From Symbiodinium microadriaticum (lineage: Eukaryota; Sar; Dinophyceae; Suessiales; Symbiodiniaceae): a stretch of 64,000 bases of DNA. The notes beneath the pieces were generated by a model, which worked only from the letters and a program-made list of their open reading frames with translations, had not been told where the DNA came from and did no database searches. The first letter of the stretch is position 1, and each line of letters opens with the position of its first letter. A program made the translations under genes and the position numbers. Below, one piece after another: positions 57,000-64,000 of the stretch. The stretch lies in the NCBI GenBank assembly GCA_001939145.1, contig LSRX01000662.1:112908-176907 (forward strand), read 5' to 3'.

Positions 57000-59790
57000 T
57001 AGCATGCGTGTTGCCTACCTGGAATTCCCGTCAAGCTTCAACACAACTGCTCGGCTTTAGCAATTTGCTCTTTATGCTGGCAGTGAGGAACTTTTTCGAG
57101 ACCTGCTGCCTGTGGCCTCAGAGAACTTCCGGAAGCTTTGCGCCGGCCATGTTAACGATTCTCTCCTGCAGCCAAGCCAACGTGATACTGTTAATTGGCC
57201 TGGTGCAGATGGTGACAGATTGTCGATAGCAGTCAGCGCAAGCTGAGGACAGCGGGGAGAAGGTCAGCTATGTGCCCTGGCTCCGGCTCGTTTCGGCCGG
57301 CAGCTTGCTTCTGCATGGGGAGTCTAACTGAGGCGAAGACCTTTCTCGACCTCGTGCATACCAAGACTTTCGCCACCGGCGGTGACATCGACGAGACTCA
57401 GCAAAAGATGTGCTCAAGCCGCTTAAAGCGCGCCCGAGCCCGGTGCTTCGCTGCGGTCGCGTCTGGGCTCAGTCTTCAGGCCAGCGTCCAGCTCGAAGCG
57501 ATCGAGCAAAGCGGCCCTCTGAGGCATGCCAAGGCCTCGAATTGGAAACACCGGGCTGATCCCCTCTCATCCCGATTCGTCAGAAACTCTTCTCATGCAG
57601 ATGCTGTGCGCACAGGCCGGGCTGTTAACAATGGCAAGCGGCAACGTGAGCTCGTTCGACCCCCGCTTTCAGATCACGCTCGGTGCCTTGATCGACACAC
57701 CTTTGACCCACATATGGGGGGGCCCCCCTTGTGGCTTCGAGCTGAGTCGGTGCCGGCAGGTGCTGCGCCGAACCTGGACGGTGCCTTTGCCTCGATGGAA
57801 AAAAGCCTAAGCCTCCACCGCGTTGTTGCTTTTTTTTTTTCGGTGTGTGTGTGTCTGTCTTCCAAGAGGCAAGCAAGTCGTCTTCGGGCAGCTGCTGGCA
57901 TCACCAGGCTCGGCCTCGGCCTCGGCCTCTCGCCCTCCCTGGCCTGGGGCGCTTGCTTTGAAAGCGCACGGACAGGAGCGGCGCTGCATCCGCTTCACTG
58001 GATTGAGGCTGGTCTGCTCACTACGATATATGGTATACTAGTAGGCTTCCACAGGCAGAGGCAAGGCAAAGTTCAGGCTGGAGAAGGTCAAGCGCACGAC
58101 ACTGGCCCTGGACTGCTTGTGATTCCACCTTCCGCGAGGCTGTGAGCACGTCTACCGGCACACCCAGTGCTTTGGCGTGATGGATGTCAGACCAGCAGAA
58201 ACTGTGCAGGTTATCCAGTGGACTTCGGGGCTGTTGCTGTGCGATGTTGCTGCTGTATTGAAAATGTTGGTGGTCCTTGCGACGCTGCACCTCGCCGAAT
58301 TTCCAGGAGAGGAGGTGCAAATCGAAGCCTGCGGCGAATGCACGACCGAGGAGTGCCAGGCCAGTGCAGGGAAGTCGGGCTTCGCTCTGCTCTTTCGTGA
58401 TCGAGCACAGCTGACAAGGTTCTGCTGGGCGCGATGGTAATGGCAGCCCAGGCAGGCTCCGCTTGACCTTGGATCCACTCTAAACTGAAACCCTGAATGG
58501 CCTACAGTACTGGTCCAGAGCATTGAGCCGTTTGAACAGGGGCTGCTTAGGTGGGTGTCACTTCTTGCTGCTTTCTGCTCGCAGCACTACTACCGCGCCT
58601 CACTGCAATGAGGCCCGACTTGCCATATCGCCAGGTGGATCGGACCTCCGAGAGCCAAGCGGATCGCTATGGTCGGACAGGCACACACCCGATGGTCTAA
58701 GCACTGGAGACCTGCGAAGGATTGTGATCTAGCAACCAAGAAGTCCACGTCGGCCCCGATCTCGGCGTTTGCTTTGGCTTTCGCAGGCCACACGCATGGT
58801 GAACTGGAGGATGTTCCGTTCTCAGAAAAGCCACGAAAATTCAGACATATTTACTTACACACAAGCCGTTTTCGAGTGTGTCTTTGAGCTCCGGAGTGTA
58901 AGGCTGTCACGAACGAGAACTTATCCCAAGTTCTGGAACTCACAGAAGCTTGGAGCGCACTGCCGACATGGATGGAGGTTCACATGTTTTTGGCGATATC
59001 TGCTTATGCGAGGTAGGTCAGTGTGTCCTTTGAGCTGACCAAAGGAGGACCTGCTGGGGCATCTCGAGTGGGCCTCCAAGCGCACTATGTCTGACAGTGA
59101 GCGCGATCGATGCTCGGCAAAGGGGTTGTCGGCTTACCCTCAAGTTGCCGAGAGCACCCCGAAACCTTGGAACTTGTGACTCCAGCAGGGATTGGGCATG
59201 GGGCACCGGAACCATGCATGGACACGCTGACAACATGTCCCTGAAGTCACATAGTTTGCCCAGGAAAAGCTGGCCAGCTCGAAGTCAAGTTAAAGCACCT
59301 CGATCGAGACAGCAGGCTTGTGCATCAACTGCTTGGAACTGGAGCAAACCTTGTTTCCGTAAGCTTACGCAAGAGTGTACGAGCACGTACGTCATCGTGA
59401 GGTTGCGTGTCACATCCCAGGTCGCTGATGGGCGCCTTGCGCAAAGTGGCTTTCAAAGCAGGTGCACGCTTTTTGCGTATCTTGTCCCTGCATGTGGTTT
59501 CGCTGTTGCTGTTGCAGGAGAGTTCAATGGCTTTGAGAACAAGCTCGCCCTGGATTCTAAAGGTCAACTTGGCCGCGCAAAGGATTTGGAGACTTGGTCG
59601 CATATCTTCGGTGGACAGGCAAGATGGCGAAATGGTTATGCTTGCTATGCATGGATTCAACCAAGGAAGAATCATTGCTCCGCGTCTACTAGTTGACGGA
59701 CCCTGTCAAACTACCGCCGAAAATCATGGCACGACAGTAGGCTCCTCGAAGGGCATCAGTTCTCACGAAACCGACTTGGGGCATATAAGC
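57000..59790. other. Unresolved region, possible further + strand exons
   Basis: Open stretches with some coding character lie at about 57590-57730, 58280-58390 (contains EFPGEEVQIEACGECTTEEC) and 59518-59690 (contains GEFNGFENKLALDSKGQLGR, after GCAG). I could not link them to each other or to a family. Confidence 0.3.
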
Positions 59791-59794
59791 AGCA

Positions 59795-59882
59795 GGTTGC
59801 TGCTGCTGCTAGTACTGCTACGGCTACCACTTTTGTTGCTGCTACTACTACTTCTGCTACTACTGCTACTACTACTGCTACG

Positions 59883-59913
<31 letters not shown>

Positions 59914-60004
59914 TTACTACTATTACTACTGCTACTACTACTACTACTACCACTACTTCTACTCCTATTACTTCTACTTCTGCTACTACTACTACTACTA
60001 CTGC
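59795..60004. repeat. CTG/CTA trinucleotide array
   Basis: About 210 bases of CTG, CTA and TTA-type trinucleotides, marking the left border of the AT-rich block. Long spurious open frames (poly-Leu, poly-Ser, poly-Val) arise from it. Confidence 0.9.
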
Positions 60005-61760
60005 GATAACGATTACTATAGGCGGAAAAAACATCACACGAAATTCTATATTTCTGGTACAAAATATTTTGATTGGTTTTGATACTCTTTCAATGACAGG
60101 AATTGCTGATATTTATTGTTGTTGAAAACGAATGTAAGATTTTTCTTTGATAAAATTTGATATTCGAATAACGAATCTCTCTATGTGGTGTTATTCTTGT
60201 AATTCGTTTGAAGAAAAATGAAAATTTGAATAAGATCTTGAAAATATTATATATATATATTGAGGCGTCTGGTATTCTGTTCTTTTTAATTATTGGTTTG
60301 GCGGTGGTGGGGGGGCTGGGGTATACGAAGCGGGGTCGAGGGCGGATGCATGAGGCATCTAGGGAGGCGGTTAGTAGCGCAGGGATTATTCAAGCCTTAT
60401 ATAAAGCCATTATTCTTATTTACTTGTTGCGGCTAAGTAAATTTTAATTTTAAGCTTGAAGTAAATTTTATTTTTTTCATAGATGATTTAAAATCTTAAA
60501 AATTTGTTGATGATTTATAACTTTTTTTTATATTGAAATATAAATTTTTCTAGATTAATTTTAAAATTCTTCTCCTAATTTATTTTGATATTAAAAAAAA
60601 GAAAAAAGTTATATTTATAAAAATTGATATCTTGGATTATGAGGAGGAGCGGTATGATTGGAAGAAAAAATATATATTTGGTTATTTTATTATTGTATAT
60701 ATTAATTTTGATTATAATTTTTCTTTTATTAATTTGGAAATTTTGTTATATTTTGGCTTTTATAGATTTGATGACGATAATTTCGTTATTTGATGGATTT
60801 TAAAAGAAATATTGATAATTCGAAAATTATGTAATTGGGGTCAATATTTTTCTAAAGATATTTTGATTTTAATTTTCAAATATTTTGACTGAATTTTCAT
60901 GATTATTTCGGATTTTATAGTATTATTTCTTCGATATTTAAAATATTACGATACGTATCATATTTTTTAATGTTTATATATGAACATATTTGAATATTTT
61001 TAATAAATTGACAAAATGAATATATTTAAAATTTTGATATATATTTTAGCATAATTTATTTTAAAAATTTTTTTTTTCGAATTAAAATATGAAAATATAT
61101 TTATGCTTTTTTTTCCATATTTCAAATTCTAACTAAATAAATTGTGCTTTATTATATATATGTGCACGTAAAGAAAAATATATTGTAATAATTGATTGAT
61201 TTCGTACTGTGCAACAACAGAATTATTGACAGTCATTGTGCTTGAAAACGGAAAAAGATTTTTCTTGGACAAATTTTGATATTCGAGTAACAAGAGTGGA
61301 CGGCTTGGTGTGCGAGCGAAACGACATCGGAGACGGATGTATGGGGCATTATTAGGGGTTTCGTGATTTTTTTTTTTATATTCTTTCTTGTTTCTTCTAT
61401 CAAAACGAAGATTTTCTCTTTCTTATTTTTTCGTATATCTGGTTAGCATCCGTAACCTTTTAATTTTGAAATATATATTTTTGCGCGTCAATATTCCAAA
61501 AGTATATTTAGATGATGTTTTCAAAAAAAAGAACTTCTCATGTCATGTTCATAAGAACGGATATCTTGGAGCATGAGACGGGCCGGAAGAGGCCCCGGAA
61601 TGCCTGAATAAAAAAGAATAATTGATTATTTCATTGTTGTTCGAAATGAAAAATCCATTTTTTTTTTCTTTTCACAATTTAAAATCTTCTTCAGGTTGTG
61701 ACTTAGATTCCTCAATTCTATTTATTTGAGTTTTCTAATTTTATTGATGTATTTATTATT
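60005..61760. other. AT-rich block of different base composition
   Basis: About 1.75 kb with long A/T runs and very little G+C, sharply bounded by the trinucleotide array on the left and the GC-rich capsid pseudogene on the right. A short G-rich patch interrupts it at about 60297-60390. Small open frames (60208-60447, 61388-61576) show no recognisable protein. It could be part of an integrated viral or mobile element, or organelle-like DNA; I cannot decide. Confidence 0.8.
60113..61640 (+). repeat. Two diverged tandem modules inside the AT-rich block
   Basis: Shared landmarks occur in the same order twice. TTGAAAACG then GATTTTTCTT then TTTTGATATTCGAGTAAC-like sequence lies at about 60122-60175 and 61242-61292. 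GGCGGATGCATGAGGCAT/GACGGATGTATGGGGCAT lies at about 60341 and 61329. GATATCTTGGA..ATGAG lies at about 60627 and 61560. Spacing falls from about 1.12 kb to 0.93 kb, so the second copy has lost sequence. Confidence 0.75.
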
Positions 61761-62861
61761 TGATGCTGTTGCGAGGGAATTGGAGGGCGCCGAGCTGCAG
61801 CTGGCCTTCCATGACGGTGGCCGCCGTGACGTTGGGGAAAGCTTCATCCACGGGTACTCCATGTTCGAGACGAAGTTTTCTCCCGTCTTGTCGAACGTCA
61901 CGAAAGCCCCGAGCATCTTCGTGAAAGCCCTCGCAACGGTGATGTTGTAGCTCGTGAACCCCGCCGGCACCGAGCTCTGCTGCACGTGGAGGCTCGGGAA
62001 GCTGAAGACCAGACTGCGGTTCGAGAGCAGGATGCGCTCGAAGGACTCCCGCAGTGCGCTGTCCAGGGTGGCCTTATCGGCCAAAAGCCTCACATTTTCA
62101 ATTTGGTAAGACAAACTCGAGCCCACGCCGGCGCGCACGGCGTGCTCGGGGTCGGCAAACTCGATTTCGATACCCAAGTTGAGCTGCGGCGGCAGCATCT
62201 TGCCTGCCGTGATCATGCCCAGAAGGGGGGGGTACATCAGCACGTCGCGCTTCTGCCCGGGCTGCACCGGCTGCGCCCAGCCGCCGGCGTCCACGGGCAG
62301 GCCCTGCCAGTGGAGTTCCTTCCACCACGACTCTGGTTTCAGCAATGAATACATGAAGCACGACCTGCCGTAGTAATTGATGTCCTCGACCCGCTGCCCG
62401 TTGGCGAAGAGCTGGATGCGCTCGATGAAGCACGAGGGGTCCGGCGTCCACGGGCAGGCCCTGCCAGTGGAGTTCCTTCCACCACGACTCTGGTTTCAGC
62501 AATGAATTCATGAAGCACGACCTGCCGTAGTAATTGATGTCCTCGACCCAATGCCAGTTGGCGAAGAGCTGGATGCGGTCGATGAAGCATGAGGGGTCCG
62601 GCGAGCCGCAGAACATGTCGCTGGAGCCGTGCGTGTTGCGAAAGGTGAACGCCAGCTTCACGCTCTCAGGGTCCACGAAGTCCCTCCCGGAGGTGATGGG
62701 GATTCTGCACACCCGCGAGGTCGTGGGCGTGAAGGTGCTCAAGGAACTCGGAAAGTACTGCACGCTTTTCCGACTTTGGACGTAGTTGGTGTTCCCGTAG
62801 CCAGCTTGTAGTCGAGGCTGGCGACGAGCTCGTCATTGACGGCTTGCGTCACTTGTTCCAT
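61761..62861 (-). pseudogene. Double-jelly-roll major capsid protein pseudogene, polinton-like-virus type
   Basis: Relic of a viral major capsid protein gene of the double-jelly-roll type found in polinton-like viruses, adintoviruses and their endogenous copies in protist genomes. Minus strand from ATG at 62861: MEQVTQAVNDELVASLDYKL; then, after a frameshift near 62805, SVQYFPSSLSTFTPTTSRV, FVDPESVKLAFTFRN and WVEDINYYGR, the usual order for the first jelly roll. Later come MYPPLLG and MLPPQLNLGIEIEFAD, then FTKMLGAFVTFDK and, after another frameshift near 61855, MEGQLQLGALQFP. The rest of the second jelly roll is missing: homology stops at about 61761, where the AT-rich block begins. At least three reading-frame breaks make it non-functional. 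The family assignment rests on motif order, not a search. The host would be a protist, not an animal or crop. Confidence 0.78.
62286..62602. repeat. 157-bp tandem duplication inside the capsid pseudogene
   Basis: Copies at 62286-62442 and 62443-62599 are about 96% identical by eye; the differences cluster near 62390-62412 in the first copy versus 62547-62569 in the second, with singles elsewhere. Because 157 is not a multiple of three, the duplication itself shifts the frame, and it repeats the segment from WVEDINYYGR to GLPVDA. Confidence 0.93.
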
Positions 62862-64000
62862 TTCACTTTACATACCATAGACGAAAGGGAATTTTAAGAA
62901 ATACTGCATTCCGTGGTGTTTTTTCCGACGACGACAAGGGCCAAGACGGGACAACAAAAGTTCGTCGTCTCCTCAGTCTGTCAGTTCTTTTTCTTTCTCC
63001 TTTGTTTCTTTTGTTCTCGTCGTCCGTCTGCGAGCTATGGTTTTTTTTTTTGGGTTTTTTCTTCCTGACAAAAATGGGCCACGCAGGCATCGCTAAGTTT
63101 CGGAAATCAACCGTGACTTCTGGAAAGCACCTTCTCGGAGCAAGCATCCTGGAAACCATTGCATTCTTATTCGGCGTCAACCGCCGGGGGTGTCGTGCAT
63201 GATTGTTGTGCTGCAAACATGTGTCTTGTCTTCTCTGTCAGTGCACCGAAATGTTGTCAATGTTGTGACTTTTGGAATTCTGTCTTTGTGTGATTCTTTG
63301 ATTGCCTTTTTTCTGATGTTTCTGGTTGCATCACATCATGAACTTCTTTGTACTCAAGTGGTCTTTTTCTTTGGCTCGGTGTGGGATATTTCCTGAGCAG
63401 GTGGGTTACGTAAAAAAAACTTCTTGTGTTCTTGTGTCCCGGTGCTGAAACTTCGGAACAATTGCTCACGTGAATTTTTTGTCGTGCCAGGAAAACATCA
63501 GAACTGTCCAAACTTCAGAATTTTTTGTTTTGTTTCTGTTTTCCAACAATGTCCATAATTTTGCCACAAACATTCGTGGCTATGAACTTCTCAATCGGCA
63601 CTTTTCACCACAACATACATGGTGCCACTGGGAGCCGTAAATCGAGAAGGTGGGCAAATCTACAAATCACTATGTTTGTTTTGTAAAATTATTTGCTAAC
63701 ATGTACAGAAACTGAAAAACATCCTATGCGTGCCACCACTGACAAGTAGACAGCCGCGAACATGGGAAATAAAACACAGCTTGGCTGGCATTGCCCGTGC
63801 ACATGACGTCCCAGCTTTGTTGCAAATGTAATCGGAAAATAATACACGAAATTTGATGTCACTCGGAGGCTTCGCCTCTGAAAACACCGGTTTGCAGCCG
63901 ACCTTGACACTAGCTGCAAACAAGCTGCAAGTGGAGCTTGGTTGGCGACGGGCCGCCCGCGTCCCATGCGACGACAAAGGTGAAACATGGTGATGTCGTC
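62862..64000. other. No gene recognised
   Basis: Flank upstream of the capsid pseudogene. It is moderately AT-rich, with T runs around 63040-63060. Open frames on the minus strand (62863-63216, 63689-63988) are lysine/arginine-rich or featureless, with no recognisable domain. Confidence 0.45.

Noticed and set aside
57270..58145. 291-residue + open frame
   Set aside because: No family features over its length; different frames look better in different parts, so it is unlikely to be one exon.
59407..60062. 200-residue + frame ending in poly-Leu and minus frames of poly-Val/poly-Ser
   Set aside because: The tails are the trinucleotide array at 59795-60004; only the first part (before about 59700) might contain exon sequence.

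Overview
The window looks like nuclear DNA of a dinoflagellate, possibly Symbiodiniaceae-like (the genus is inference). Four things support this. (1) Genes are sparse: three recognisable intact-looking genes in 64 kb, all on the + strand. (2) The introns I could place begin with GT, GC or GA, and nearly all end in AG followed by a G in the next exon. (3) Two genes carry relict dinoflagellate spliced-leader (DinoSL) sequence just upstream of the start codon. (4) Plant-type TTTAGGG/CCCTAAA debris is scattered throughout. One assembly gap (957 N, 23993-24949) interrupts the sequence.

Layout. 1-28.2 kb: intergenic sequence with microsatellites, degenerate telomere-like tracts and no gene I can defend. 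28.2-36.1 kb: a polyubiquitin gene whose first ubiquitin unit is split by a 6.5-kb intron. That intron holds a decayed LINE-like reverse transcriptase, a repeat cluster and a GC-rich island of unrecognised ORFs. 37.55-41.54 kb: an 11-exon SLC4-family bicarbonate/anion transporter; the reading frame joins cleanly over 1680 nt, and one intron carries an 11-copy minisatellite. 41.5-49.65 kb: no recognised gene. 49.66-about 55 kb: a calpain-type cysteine protease with catalytic Cys, His and Asn in separate exons and an N-terminal MGNC acylation motif; exon-like pieces continue to about 59.7 kb. 59.8-60.0 kb: CTA/CTG trinucleotide tract. 60.0-61.76 kb: a very AT-rich block built of two diverged copies of one module. 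61.76-62.86 kb, minus strand: a broken double-jelly-roll major capsid protein gene of polinton-like-virus type, truncated exactly at the AT-rich block and carrying a 157-bp internal tandem duplication. 62.9-64 kb: nothing recognised.

The three genes serve unrelated housekeeping functions (ubiquitin supply, bicarbonate transport, regulated proteolysis). Their shared orientation fits the unidirectional gene arrays known from dinoflagellates. The most interesting material is the combination of spliced-leader relicts with later intron gain, and the capsid pseudogene joined to the AT-rich block.
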